Shown here in pieces: positions 1-7,771 of a stretch of 64,000 bases of DNA. The DNA is from Streptomyces sp. NBC_00569 (GTDB lineage Bacteria; Actinomycetota; Actinomycetes; Streptomycetales; Streptomycetaceae): the NCBI RefSeq assembly GCF_036345255.1, contig NZ_CP107783.1, positions 1,736,001 to 1,800,000 of the forward strand. The letters are read 5' to 3'. The notes under the pieces were generated by a model. That model was given only the letters and a program-made list of their open reading frames with translations. It was not told where the DNA came from and did no database searches. Position numbers and translations under genes: made by a program. Position 1 is the first letter of the stretch. Every line of letters begins with the position of its first letter.

Positions 1-480
1 CCCGATCGGAGGTTCGAGACCCGACCCTAGTGACCTTCCTGTGACCATTTCAAAGCCTGACGTGAAAAATCTCGCCCATACCTGCATTCTTTGCACACAA
101 CTCACGTACAGCGATGTCGATTTGACGCTACGTTGCGTGACTGGGTCACCAACTAGGTGAAACTGAACGGACATTGCAGTTCCAACAGATCTCGGACATC
201 AACCACGGGACAGTCGCTTCAGGAGTATCCCGGACACAACTGGACGCCCGCACGACCTGGGTCGCGTCCGGCAAAGTCAGGTGAGCCAGGGTCGTCGGCA
301 GATGACGGCGACCACGGCTTGGTAGAGGCGAGCGCGGCCCGGTCCAGGCATCGGTGGTGTGGAATGCGCATCGCGGACGAGGCCGCGCGTTCGCCTTCCT
401 CCCTCTCCACCCGGAGGCGGGGCTGCCCTTCCACCCCCGGGCCGATCCGCACGGCATGCTGTACATGCTGCACTGGCCTG
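1..480. other. no supported gene
   Basis: I see no credible complete gene here. A short plus-strand reading frame (about 141-285) has no start codon and ends in TGA, and I do not recognise it. The stretch from 350 to 480 is GC-rich but has no consistent coding frame. It probably contains the promoter of the methyltransferase that follows. Confidence 0.4.
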
Positions 481-504
481 GTGAACGTCACCTTGCCGCG
501 CACC

Positions 505-1122
505 ATGCCCAGCCCGGACGGCAAACTGCTCCCGCCGCCCGGCACCGCGGAACGCTTCCGGGCCTTTGCCCGCGACATCGCGGCAGGACGGCGCGCCTGG
601 ACAGCCGAGAGCGCCCAGTTCATCGCCGACCAGTTCGACCAGCTCGCCGCCGACTGGGACACCATGCACGCCACCGGCCGCGACGACCCGTTGCGCGACG
701 CCCTCACCCGCGGCGGACCGTACCCTGCCGGCCCCTGCGTCGAGATCGGCTCCGGCACCGGGCTCTTCACGCGACTGCTGGCTTCCACCTTCACGAGCGT
801 GATCAGCCTCGACCTGTCCGAGCAGATGCTTCACCAGGCCGCATCACGCTCACCGAACCGTGTACGCGCCGATGCCGGCCGACTGCCACTCGCCGACGCG
901 TCAGTAGCGGCCATCGCCGGCATTGACATGCTGCTCTTCCCCGCCGAAGCCGCCCGCGTACTTGCCCCCAACGGCGTACTTCTGTGGATCAACCAACTCG
1001 GAGAGGACGGTCCCCTTTACCTGGCGGCCGCCGACGTCGCCGCAGCGTTGCCCGGACAGTGGCAGGCCCTCGAAGCCAGGGCAGGCTGGGGGAGCTGGGC
1101 CGTCGTCCGACGGACAGCCTGA
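505..1122 (+). CDS. class I SAM-dependent methyltransferase
   Basis: A protein of 205 residues. The glycine-rich SAM-binding motif I is visible as CVEIGSGTGLFTRLL (about residues 78-92), followed by the acidic strand end SLDLSEQMLHQA and a later motif ending in LAPNGVLLWINQ, which fits the methyltransferase-11 type Rossmann fold. The substrate cannot be read from the sequence. ATG at 505 was chosen. An in-frame GTG at 481 would add eight residues, and neither has a strong ribosome-binding site. The gene stands alone. A fragment resembling its N-terminus (the FRAFA and AQFI segments) lies at 50269-50465 on the other strand. Confidence 0.75.
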   Translation: MPSPDGKLLPPPGTAERFRAFARDIAAGRRAWTAESAQFIADQFDQLAADWDTMHATGRDDPLRDALTRGGPYPAGPCVEIGSGTGLFTRLLASTFTSVISLDLSEQMLHQAASRSPNRVRADAGRLPLADASVAAIAGIDMLLFPAEAARVLAPNGVLLWINQLGEDGPLYLAAADVAAALPGQWQALEARAGWGSWAVVRRTA

Positions 1123-2045
1123 GCCAGGAATCTCGCCCTGCCGCCCGCGTCCCCAGGTCCATGACGAGATCGCGTCCGGCTGGACCACCACTGGGCGGTC
1201 ATCGATCCAGATTCCTTGCGGATGCGCGGGTGCACGGTCCGTCCCGCCGAAGACATCCCAGTACCGACCAGAGAATCTCGGGCATGGACACGGCCTCGCC
1301 CTGTGAAGCACCGGTTGGGGTGGGGGCCGCTCCATGCCTCTTCTGCGATCGAGGTCGACTATCTCTCTGCCCGACACGCGGAAATCTGTGTCGGCCAGAG
1401 TAGACATTGGGTGGTGGCGTGGTTATGGTTTCTCTCGTAGCCGAGATCAAACAAGGCGCGGCAGAGACGAACTGCCGGGCAGCAGTACAGCAGTTCGCAG
1501 GACGGTGCGGTGGTGGAGTGTCGAAGCCAGCGTTGTTGCAGGACGGCGACGGGACTGACGACCGGACCGGGTGGCCCGCAGCGATCAGGGGCCGCCATGA
1601 GCAGTACCGCAGTAGCAGTTCAGTAGGTGCAGTTCGCAGTACAGCAGTGCGTTTGTCAGTGGTTCCTCGGTAAAGGCGTCGGCTGCGGGCGCGCGTGCCG
1701 GGAGGTTCGGCAGTGGGGTTCCAAGCCAGAGCAGATGCAGGACGGGCGACGGGGCTGGCTGCCGAAGGGTGGCGCTGTTGAAGGCCACCAGCAGTACGCA
1801 GGATCAGCAGTATGCAAGTCCCCTTCGGTGAGTGATTGGTTCAGAGGGAAAGAACGGAGGATCCAGGCGCCATCAGGATCGCCCGGGCAGAAGTCTCGAG
1901 CCCGGGTACCGCAGGACATCGATAGTGAGGTGGTCTCCGGTCAAGCAACCGCGATCCCCGCAACCCCGACAGCAGCTCGGTCGGGTCTGCGGAAACACAG
2001 GGCCGACGCAGTCATAGAGTCGGCAGATGGTGTAGCAGTTCCTTC
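1123..2045 (+). other. long non-coding leader upstream of the MerR gene
   Basis: About 900 bases without a convincing gene. Open frames exist on both strands but lack conserved features. From about 1478 the sequence becomes repetitive, with clusters of GCAGTA and GCAGTTCGCAG words. It ends in a strong hairpin just before the MerR start. I read it as promoter plus a structured 5' leader, though a poorly conserved peptide cannot be excluded. Confidence 0.4.
1478..1820 (+). repeat. degenerate GCAGTA-rich repeats in the MerR leader
   Basis: Related words occur at 1480-1500, 1598-1650 and 1788-1816, built from GCAGTAC, CAGCAGT and GTTCGCAG. A second pair of similar segments, about 36 bases long, lies at 1522-1557 and 1721-1757, both containing AAGCCAG followed by GCAGGACGG and GACGGG. 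The region looks like an old duplication of a module of about 200 bases. I do not recognise it as a named RNA family. Confidence 0.5.
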
Positions 2046-2077
2046 GGGGCCCTGGTGCCACACAGCACCAGGGCCCC
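2046..2077 (+). promoter_or_regulatory. perfect 12-bp hairpin before the MerR start
   Basis: GGGGCCCTGGTG at 2046-2057 pairs perfectly with CACCAGGGCCCC at 2066-2077 around an 8-base loop. It ends 25 bases before the start codon and is not followed by a T-run. It could be a leader terminator, a stabilising structure or an operator. Confidence 0.6.
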
Positions 2078-2102
2078 TCAACGCGTTCCACAGAGAGGTG
2101 CA

Positions 2103-2438
2103 ATGACAGCAGACGACTCGTTCGGACGTCTCGATGACGACGACTACCCCGCCTACACCATGGGCCGGGCCGCCGAGATGATCGGCGCCACCCAGGGCTT
2201 CCTGCGGGCCATCGGTGAAGCCCGACTCATCACACCGCTGCGCTCCGAGGGCGGCCATCGACGCTACTCCCGCTACCAACTGCGCATCGCCGCCCGCGCC
2301 CGCGAGCTCGTCGACCAGGGCACTCCCATCGAGGCTGCCTGCCGCATCGTCATCCTCGAAGACCAGCTCGAAGAAGCCCAGCGCATCAACGCCGAATACC
2401 GCCGCGCCGCCGAATCGTCCGGCCCGCCGGCGGCCTGA
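2103..2438 (+). CDS. MerR-family transcriptional regulator
   Basis: A small regulator of 111 residues. The N-terminal winged helix shows the family order: YTMGRAAEMIGAT at about residue 19, then the turn ending RLITPLRSEGGHRRYS, where GHRRYS is the typical MerR wing. The rest is a short helix (LRIAARARELVDQG) and a predicted coiled coil (EDQLEEAQRINAEY) for dimerisation. No effector-binding domain is present, so it is probably a DNA-binding dimer without a fused sensor. ATG at 2103 is preceded by AGAGAGGTG. It lies directly upstream of two cold-shock genes and a DEAD-box helicase, so a role in stress control is inferred only. Confidence 0.85.
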   Translation: MTADDSFGRLDDDDYPAYTMGRAAEMIGATQGFLRAIGEARLITPLRSEGGHRRYSRYQLRIAARARELVDQGTPIEAACRIVILEDQLEEAQRINAEYRRAAESSGPPAA

Positions 2439-2571
2439 GGCAGGACGCCCGCCGTGCACCAGAGGGGCGCCCCGCGCCCCGTCGGGTGCGACACGTGGGT
2501 CGTTTCCCGTGGTGACAGGGCGTGCCGGCGTGTAGCGTCTGCGTCAGCTGTCATGGTTCGGAAGTTTCCCG

Positions 2572-2596
2572 ACGCCCACGTCTTCGGCGTGGGCGT
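2572..2596 (+). promoter_or_regulatory. 9-bp stem-loop between MerR and csp
   Basis: ACGCCCACG at 2572-2580 pairs with CGTGGGCGT at 2588-2596 around a TCTTCGG loop. It may be the MerR terminator or part of the 5' leader of the cold-shock gene that starts 84 bases downstream. Confidence 0.45.
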
Positions 2597-2679
2597 TGTG
2601 CTGTGCCGCAGGAACCAGGGCGATCACCTCCGCCTTCCGTACGTTGCGGGAGGCGTACATCGACTGGAAGGCATGAGAC

Positions 2680-2883
2680 ATGGCTACGGGAACTGTGAAG
2701 TGGTTCAACGCGGAGAAGGGGTTCGGCTTCATCGCCCAGGACGGCGGCGGCGCGGACGTGTTCGCCCACTACTCCGCGATCAACTCCTCGGGCTTTCGTG
2801 AGCTCCAGGAAGGCCAGGCCGTGACGTTCGATGTCACCCAGGGCCAGAAGGGTCCCCAGGCCGAGAACATCAACCTCGCCTGA
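2680..2883 (+). CDS. cold-shock protein (CspA family)
   Basis: A single cold-shock domain of 67 residues, the standard length for actinobacterial 7-kDa Csp proteins. The RNP1 motif KGFGFI and RNP2 motif VFAHYS are intact, with the usual start [14 protein letters not shown]. The protein binds single-stranded nucleic acid and is expected to act as an RNA chaperone. Its leader spans more than 100 bases and contains a stem-loop, as is common for csp genes. A perfect 17-bp hairpin lies downstream. A close paralogue (67 residues) is encoded at 3437-3640. Confidence 0.95.
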   Translation: MATGTVKWFNAEKGFGFIAQDGGGADVFAHYSAINSSGFRELQEGQAVTFDVTQGQKGPQAENINLA

Positions 2884-2994
2884 CCTTCCCGACCGCGGCC
2901 GGAGCGTGCGGCTACCTCAAGGAAAGTCCGGCTGTTCACCGCGACAGCGGGCGCCGGCCTTCAGGTGACGGTGGTCGGATCTTGGGCGGTGCGC

Positions 2995-3032
2995 GATCAG
3001 GGCCGCGCAGCAACGGCTGCGCGGCCCTGATC
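2995..3032 (+). terminator. perfect 17-bp hairpin terminator after csp
   Basis: GATCAGGGCCGCGCAGC at 2995-3011 pairs perfectly with 3016-3032 around an AACG loop. It lacks a T-run, which is usual for Streptomyces terminators. It separates the two cold-shock genes. Confidence 0.8.
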
Positions 3033-3436
3033 TGTGTGAAGACCGGCGTATGGGCCGATGGGGCCGTCGCCGGGCAGGACGGCGCCACCGAAATGATTGT
3101 GTTTCTCCGAGCCGTGAGCAGCCGCTCCTCCTGAAATGTTGCGCTCCGGGCGGGTCAATATCTATGACCGCGAGGTGAGGGTTCAGCGCGCCGCGCAGGG
3201 AGTGTTTTTACCGCAACTAACAGGCCGGAATTATTTGCCGTACACGGGCCACTACCTCGTGCTACTGTCGATCCCAGTTGCAGTTGTGGTTCCCAAACTT
3301 CAAGCGTCTTCGCGGGTATTTTCGGCCGGCGGAAGCTTTTTTGTATGGCCGGTCAAATTCCGGACGGGGCATCATCGCGGCGACCCGGTATCCGCCCATC
3401 GCAGGTTCCGGCGTACTGCCCCTGAGGAGATATGAC
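3033..3436 (+). other. long AT-richer leader of the second csp gene
   Basis: No supported gene. The stretch 3200-3360 is unusually AT-rich for this window (TTTTTACC, TATTTGCC, TTTTTTGTATGG) and contains several short inverted segments. A long leader upstream of a cold-shock gene suggests a temperature-responsive or structured 5' UTR. No known riboswitch signature is visible. Confidence 0.4.
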
Positions 3437-3640
3437 GTGGCAACAGGCACCGTGAAGTGGTTCAACGCAGCCAAGGGTTTCGGCTTCATCGAGCAGGACG
3501 GTGGGGGCGCTGATGTGTTCGCCCACTTCTCGAACATCGCCGCCGAGGGCTTCCGTGAGCTGCTCGAAGGGCAGAAGGTCACCTTCGACATCGCGCCGGG
3601 CCAGAAGGGCCCGACGGCCGAGAACATCGTTCCCGCCTGA
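3437..3640 (+). CDS. cold-shock protein (CspA family), second copy
   Basis: 67 residues with RNP1 KGFGFI and RNP2 VFAHFS. It differs from the upstream copy mainly in the middle ([13 protein letters not shown]) and the C-terminus (TAENIVPA). GTG at 3437 was chosen because AGGAGA lies at a suitable distance and the family begins with (M/V)ATGTVKWF. A nearby ATG at 3432 is out of frame. It is followed by a strong terminator and then by the DEAD-box helicase gene, so the two RNA-remodelling proteins are neighbours. Confidence 0.95.
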   Translation: MATGTVKWFNAAKGFGFIEQDGGGADVFAHFSNIAAEGFRELLEGQKVTFDIAPGQKGPTAENIVPA

Positions 3641-3658
3641 CGCCGACGCACATCTTGT

Positions 3659-3696
3659 AGCTGGGGCCCGCATCCCTCGGGGTGCGGGCCCCAGCT
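3659..3696 (+). terminator. hairpin terminator after the second csp gene
   Basis: AGCTGGGGCCCGCA at 3659-3672 pairs perfectly with TGCGGGCCCCAGCT at 3683-3696. The bases between can extend the stem by a further CCC/GGG pairing. No T-run follows. Confidence 0.85.
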
Positions 3697-3962
3697 GCGG
3701 GCGTTTCCCGCAGTGATGCCACCTGTGGGACAACACCGCCGACAGCAATTCCCCAGGGATACACGCTCTTCGGAGCTGTACCGGTTGACGTTCGGTATTT
3801 CGCATCCACATGACGTCACCATGCCATCGCCTGCACTCCGCACCGGGTGCACTGCAAACCAGATTCTTTTCGAATTCCATTCGGCCCGTTCTTGCGATTC
3901 CCCGCGCTGCTATTTCGCTGCGCGGATTCCTTTGATACGTGCCCTATCAAGGAAGGTTCTGA

Positions 3963-5471
3963 ATGAACCCCACACGTACCAACGGCCGCTCCTCCCGCAC
4001 TCGCCGGGCCGACGGCCCCGCTTTCACCTCCAGTGCCGGTTCGAGGCGGGCCGGCCGCTCCGCCTCACCCGCCCCGGCCTCAAGGGGTCCGAAGCGCTCG
4101 GGCGGCCAGGGCCGACGGCCCGCAGCGGTCCAGGGCGAGTTCGCCCTGCCGCAGACGATCACTCCCGCACTGCCCGCGGTCGAAGCGTTCGCCGACCTCG
4201 ACATGCCCAAGCAACTACTGGCAGCGCTGACCGCACACGGCGTGAGCATCCCGTTCCCGATCCAGGGCGCGACCCTGCCCAACACTCTCGCGGGCCGCGA
4301 CGCCCTGGGGCGCGGGCGCACCGGCTCCGGCAAGACCCTGGCCTTCGGCCTGGCCCTGCTGGCACGCACCGCCGGACAACGCGCCGAGCCCCGCCAGCCG
4401 CTGGCCCTGATCCTCGTGCCGACGCGGGAGCTGGCCCAGCAGGTGACCGACGCACTCACCCCCTACGCCCGCTCGGTGAAGCTGCGCCTGGCCACCGTCG
4501 TCGGCGGAATGCCGATCGGCAGGCAGGCCAATATGCTGCGCGCCGGTGCGGAGGTCGTCGTCGCGACGCCGGGCCGGCTCAAGGACCTCATCGACCGTGG
4601 CGACTGCCGACTGAACCAGGTCGCGATCACCGTCCTGGACGAGGCCGATCAGATGGCCGACATGGGATTCATGCCCCAGGTCACCGCACTCCTGGACCAA
4701 GTCCGCCCCGAGGGCCAGCGGATGCTGTTCTCCGCCACCCTCGACCGCAACGTCGACCGGTTGGTCCGCCACTACCTCACCGACCCGGTCGTCCACTCCG
4801 TCGACCCGTCCGCAGGCGCGGTCACCACGATGGAACATCACGTACTGCACGTCCACGGCGCGGACAAGCACCGCACGACGACGCAGATCGCGGCACGCGA
4901 GGGCCGGGTCATCATGTTCCTGGACACCAAGCACGCCGTCGACCGGCTCACCCAGGACCTGCTGAACAGCGGGGTGCGGGCCGCCGCCCTGCACGGCGGA
5001 AAATCGCAACCCCAGCGCACCCGGACCCTGACCCAGTTCAAGACGGGACACGTCACCGTGCTCGTGGCCACGAACGTCGCCGCTCGCGGCATCCACGTCG
5101 ACGACCTCGACCTCGTCGTCAACGTCGACCCGCCGAGCGACCACAAGGACTACCTGCACCGCGGCGGCCGCACCGCCCGCGCCGGCGAGTCCGGCAGTGT
5201 CGTCACCCTGGTCACCCCCAACCAGCGCCGCGAGATGTCCCGCCTCATGACGGCTGCCGGCATCGTGCCCCAGACCACCCAGGTCCGCTCCGGCGAGGAG
5301 GCCCTCAGCCGGATCACCGGCGCCCAGACCCCCTCCGGCATCCCCGTGACGATCACCGCGCCGCTCGCCGAGCGGCGTAAGCGCACCGCATCCTCACGCG
5401 GCCGACGCAGCCCCGCCTCGGCCGCCCGGCGCGCGGGCGGGCGGCCGTCGTCCTTTGATGCGGCGGCCTGA
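3963..5471 (+). CDS. DEAD-box ATP-dependent RNA helicase
   Basis: 502 residues. After a basic, Ser/Arg-rich N-terminal tail (about 1-60) come the Q-motif region, Walker A GRTGSGKT (about 118-125), PTRELA, TPGRL, the DEAD box at 226-229, the FSAT motif III, and the C-terminal helicase motifs ending HRGGRTARAG. The C-terminal tail is again basic, which helps RNA binding. The family unwinds RNA duplexes, and members of this type are often cold-inducible. ATG at 3963 follows AAGGAAGG. It sits between a csp gene and a CBS-domain gene. The 266-base leader has no gene but includes a CCGCGC...GCGCGG inverted repeat near 3900-3925. Confidence 0.95.
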   Translation: MNPTRTNGRSSRTRRADGPAFTSSAGSRRAGRSASPAPASRGPKRSGGQGRRPAAVQGEFALPQTITPALPAVEAFADLDMPKQLLAALTAHGVSIPFPIQGATLPNTLAGRDALGRGRTGSGKTLAFGLALLARTAGQRAEPRQPLALILVPTRELAQQVTDALTPYARSVKLRLATVVGGMPIGRQANMLRAGAEVVVATPGRLKDLIDRGDCRLNQVAITVLDEADQMADMGFMPQVTALLDQVRPEGQRMLFSATLDRNVDRLVRHYLTDPVVHSVDPSAGAVTTMEHHVLHVHGADKHRTTTQIAAREGRVIMFLDTKHAVDRLTQDLLNSGVRAAALHGGKSQPQRTRTLTQFKTGHVTVLVATNVAARGIHVDDLDLVVNVDPPSDHKDYLHRGGRTARAGESGSVVTLVTPNQRREMSRLMTAAGIVPQTTQVRSGEEALSRITGAQTPSGIPVTITAPLAERRKRTASSRGRRSPASAARRAGGRPSSFDAAA

Positions 5472-5517
5472 AGACTTCGTGATCCGAAAATTGACCCATC
5501 TCTGCAGGAGGCACCTT

Positions 5518-5922
5518 TTGACACTGGTTCAGATGCAGCCCCGCTCGACGAGTGCCACCCCCGTGCCCAGGACGGTGGCCGACGCCATGGATACAGGCGG
5601 ACCGCAGGCCTGCGAGGACATGACCGTCGAGGTAGCCCTGTCCGTCATGGCCAGCGCCCGCACCGGGCACCTGCTCATCCGCGACGACAGCGGTCAGTGC
5701 ACCGGACTGGTCACCCAAGCCCAGCTGACGGCAGTCCGCGACAGTTCCGCGTACACGGACCGGGTTCAACTGCGGGACATCCTCGGCGATCGAGGGCCGT
5801 TCGCCTCTCCGGTGACCACGATGGCCGAAGCCGAGCAGGCAATGCTCTACTGCCGGCTCGACGCCCTGCCTGTCATCGACGAACACGGCACCGCTCTGGG
5901 CGTCCTCTCCCTTGCCCGCTGA
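5518..5922 (+). CDS. CBS-domain protein
   Basis: 134 residues from a TTG start at 5518, which follows a perfect AGGAGG with six bases of spacing. Two tandem CBS motifs are visible: TVADAMDTG ... GHLLIRDDSGQCTGLVTQAQL, then FASPVTTMAEAEQAM ... LDALPVIDEHGTALGVLSLA. CBS pairs usually bind adenosine nucleotides and sense energy state. No catalytic domain is attached. It lies 47 bases after the helicase with its own ribosome-binding site, so co-transcription with the helicase is likely. Confidence 0.85.
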   Translation: MTLVQMQPRSTSATPVPRTVADAMDTGGPQACEDMTVEVALSVMASARTGHLLIRDDSGQCTGLVTQAQLTAVRDSSAYTDRVQLRDILGDRGPFASPVTTMAEAEQAMLYCRLDALPVIDEHGTALGVLSLAR

Positions 5923-5944
5923 GCCACCTCAGCCACAGCAGAAC

Positions 5945-6012
5945 TAGGGTGGCCGTGCGGGAGCAGAAGCGGCCCTTGAAGTTCGGGGCGTCCGCGCGGC
6001 CAGGGTGGTCGA
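5945..6012 (-). pseudogene. TnpB-like fragment
   Basis: On the minus strand this short piece reads GRADAPNFKGRF, which resembles GRADEPNFKARL of the complete TnpB encoded at 36649-37977. Nothing else of the gene remains. The match is short, so this is a tentative call of an IS605-type remnant. Confidence 0.35.
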
Positions 6013-6179
6013 CACCACCGTCGCAGGCAGGTTCATCATCCCGGTGACCCAAGGGTCACCCCCTGACTCGCCGCTCTTCCTGCTCGGGGCCGTTACCTCA
6101 AGCCCCGGCTGTCGGCGCACCTTTCGGCTGGCCGGACGCGACCGTCGTGGGCGGTGACGCCGTCGACGTCGTCGCCCGG

Positions 6180-6255
6180 CTCAAGGAACCAGGTAGCGGA
6201 TCGCGTTCAGCATCTGCCGGTGACAGTACCCTTCCGACTGGCCGCCGCAGCCAGC
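6180..6255 (-). pseudogene. IS5-family transposase N-terminal fragment
   Basis: The minus strand reads EGYCHRQMLNAIRYLVP and then a stop. This resembles the N-terminal region of actinobacterial IS5-type transposases, where a similar segment precedes a Trp-rich stretch. It is truncated on both sides. Confidence 0.4.
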
Positions 6256-6289
6256 CCGGCACCGGGAGCAGCGGCCGGGCCTGGGCCCA

Positions 6290-6450
6290 CTCAGCGGAAC
6301 ACCGTCGAGCGCCTGATCAACAAGGTGACGGCCTGGCGGGGCATCGCGACTCGATACGACAAGACGCCCGAGAGCTACCGGGCCGATCTCCGTCTCCGTG
6401 TCTCGATGATCTGGATCAACGGCCTCCTGCAGGCAACTGGTTGTGATTGA
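6290..6450 (+). pseudogene. IS5-family transposase C-terminal fragment
   Basis: The plus strand reads RNTVERLINKVTAWRGIATR then YDKTPESYRADLRLRVSMIW, the classical C-terminal block of IS5-type DDE transposases including the catalytic Glu of the ERLINK segment. The upstream catalytic core is absent. The fragment points the opposite way to the neighbouring N-terminal piece, so they come from different events. Confidence 0.65.
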
Positions 6451-6485
6451 GCGCCCGGTTGGCCGGGGTGGGTACGGCTGAGCGC

Positions 6486-7436
6486 CTACCGGAAGCCGAG
6501 GTGCGGGTCGGTGCCGGCCAGCTCATCGCTGGCGGCCCACAGGCGAGCAGCGATAGCTGGATCGGCCATGTGAGCGGGGACGGGCTCACGCCGTGGTGTG
6601 CCACGCAGGCCGAAGGCCCTTGGCCCCCACAGCTGTCCTCCCTGCACTTCCGGGTCGAGGACGGCACGGACGACGGGCCATGCTCCGGCGTCCTTGCCCT
6701 GCACCAGGAGCCTGGCGGGCAAGGCGCGCAGCCGCTCGCTGGGGGTGGTCACGCGTACCGGCGGGCGGGACGGGGTGAGGGAGTCCAGTGCGCCGCCGGG
6801 GTGGGCCACCACGCTGAGCACCGTGCTGCCGACGGCGCGCAGGCGGCGATCGAGTTCGAAGCCGAAGCACATCTGCGCCAGCTTCGATCGGCCGTAGGTG
6901 CGATTCGGCCGGTAGTCCTGGGTCGACTGCAGATCGCCCAGGTCCAGTCGCTCGGACCGCGCCGCGAAGCTTCCCACCGTCACGATGCGGCCTGCCGATG
7001 CCGCGGACAGCAGGGGGGCCAGCTGCTGGGTGAGCGCGAAGTGGCCGAGGTGGTTGGTGGCGAACATCAACTCGTGGCCGTCCTCGGTCTCTCGACGCGG
7101 CGGGTCGTCGAGCGCGACCCCGGCGTTGTAGACCACCGCGTCGAGATGACCGAGGTCCAGCCTGTCCACGGCGGCCTTCAGGGACGACAGGTCGGCGAGG
7201 TCGAGTTGAAGGTGCCGTAAGTGTGCGCCGGAGACGCGTGAGCGGATCGAGGCCATGGCGGCGTCGGCCTTCGTGGCGTCCCGGCTGCCGAGTACGACGA
7301 CGGCACCGGTGGCGGCGAGCTGCTCCGCGACGAAGTAGCCGATCCCGGCGTTACCCCCCGTGACCAGGAAGGCCCTGCCCTCGGCAGACGGCAGGCGGTG
7401 TACGTCCCAGGGCCCGCTCTGGGATGCGGAAGACAC
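6486..7436 (-). CDS. SDR-family NAD(P)-dependent oxidoreductase
   Basis: 316 residues of the short-chain dehydrogenase superfamily, closest in style to retinol dehydrogenase/protochlorophyllide reductase-like members. The cofactor motif is TGGNAGIG, the NAG motif appears as VYNAGVAL, and the catalytic residues are Ser in VTVGSFA and Tyr-Lys in YGRSKLA. The substrate is unknown. GTG at 7436 was chosen because AAGGAG lies nine bases upstream. A longer frame to 7532 exists but lacks a ribosome-binding site. It is the only gene between the transposase debris and the fructose operon and reads away from the fru terminator. Confidence 0.85.
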   Translation of the reverse strand: MSSASQSGPWDVHRLPSAEGRAFLVTGGNAGIGYFVAEQLAATGAVVVLGSRDATKADAAMASIRSRVSGAHLRHLQLDLADLSSLKAAVDRLDLGHLDAVVYNAGVALDDPPRRETEDGHELMFATNHLGHFALTQQLAPLLSAASAGRIVTVGSFAARSERLDLGDLQSTQDYRPNRTYGRSKLAQMCFGFELDRRLRAVGSTVLSVVAHPGGALDSLTPSRPPVRVTTPSERLRALPARLLVQGKDAGAWPVVRAVLDPEVQGGQLWGPRAFGLRGTPRREPVPAHMADPAIAARLWAASDELAGTDPHLGFR

Positions 7437-7771
7437 GGCGACAGGCTCCTTGCGCTCGGGGGCAGTGTGCTCATGAGGAGCACCAACCCGCTCAAGCTCG
7501 CACCCTCCGCTGACATACCGCCGACAGATCACGGTTCACCGCCGACAGGCTTCCGACACTCCGTGGCCGTCATGGCCACGCACAGCACGGCGACGCTCCG
7601 CGACACACCCCGTGGATGCGATTCCTCCCGGGCGTGACGACCCCGGATTCCTCGTCAGTACACCCACTGAAAGATCGACACGTGCTCAGGCATGGCCCCC
7701 GTCAACACCACGGTCCGGGAGTTGGGTCCCGGACCGTGACGTGTCTCGCATGAGCGGACGGTTCCGAACTG
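7437..7771. other. intergenic region with no gene
   Basis: No supported coding region. It should hold the promoter of the dehydrogenase gene on the minus strand and, at 7709-7738, the terminator of the fructose operon. Confidence 0.5.
7709..7738 (-). terminator. terminator of the fructose operon
   Basis: CACGGTCCGGGA at 7709-7720 pairs perfectly with TCCCGGACCGTG at 7727-7738 around a six-base loop. It lies 34 bases beyond the fruA stop codon. Confidence 0.85.

Noticed and set aside
1..40. A TTCGA-containing stretch like a tRNA T-arm
   Set aside because: The flanking bases do not form a five-base stem and no CCA or acceptor stem follows. Too little sequence is present to support a tRNA.
1627..2106. 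A 159-residue frame reading through the repeat-rich leader into the MerR start
   Set aside because: Third positions are not GC-biased and the frame runs through the perfect hairpin. I prefer a non-coding leader, though a peptide cannot be excluded.
3136..3435. A 99-residue plus-strand frame before the second csp gene
   Set aside because: Codon use is not Streptomyces-like, no domain is visible, and it occupies the expected leader of the cold-shock gene.
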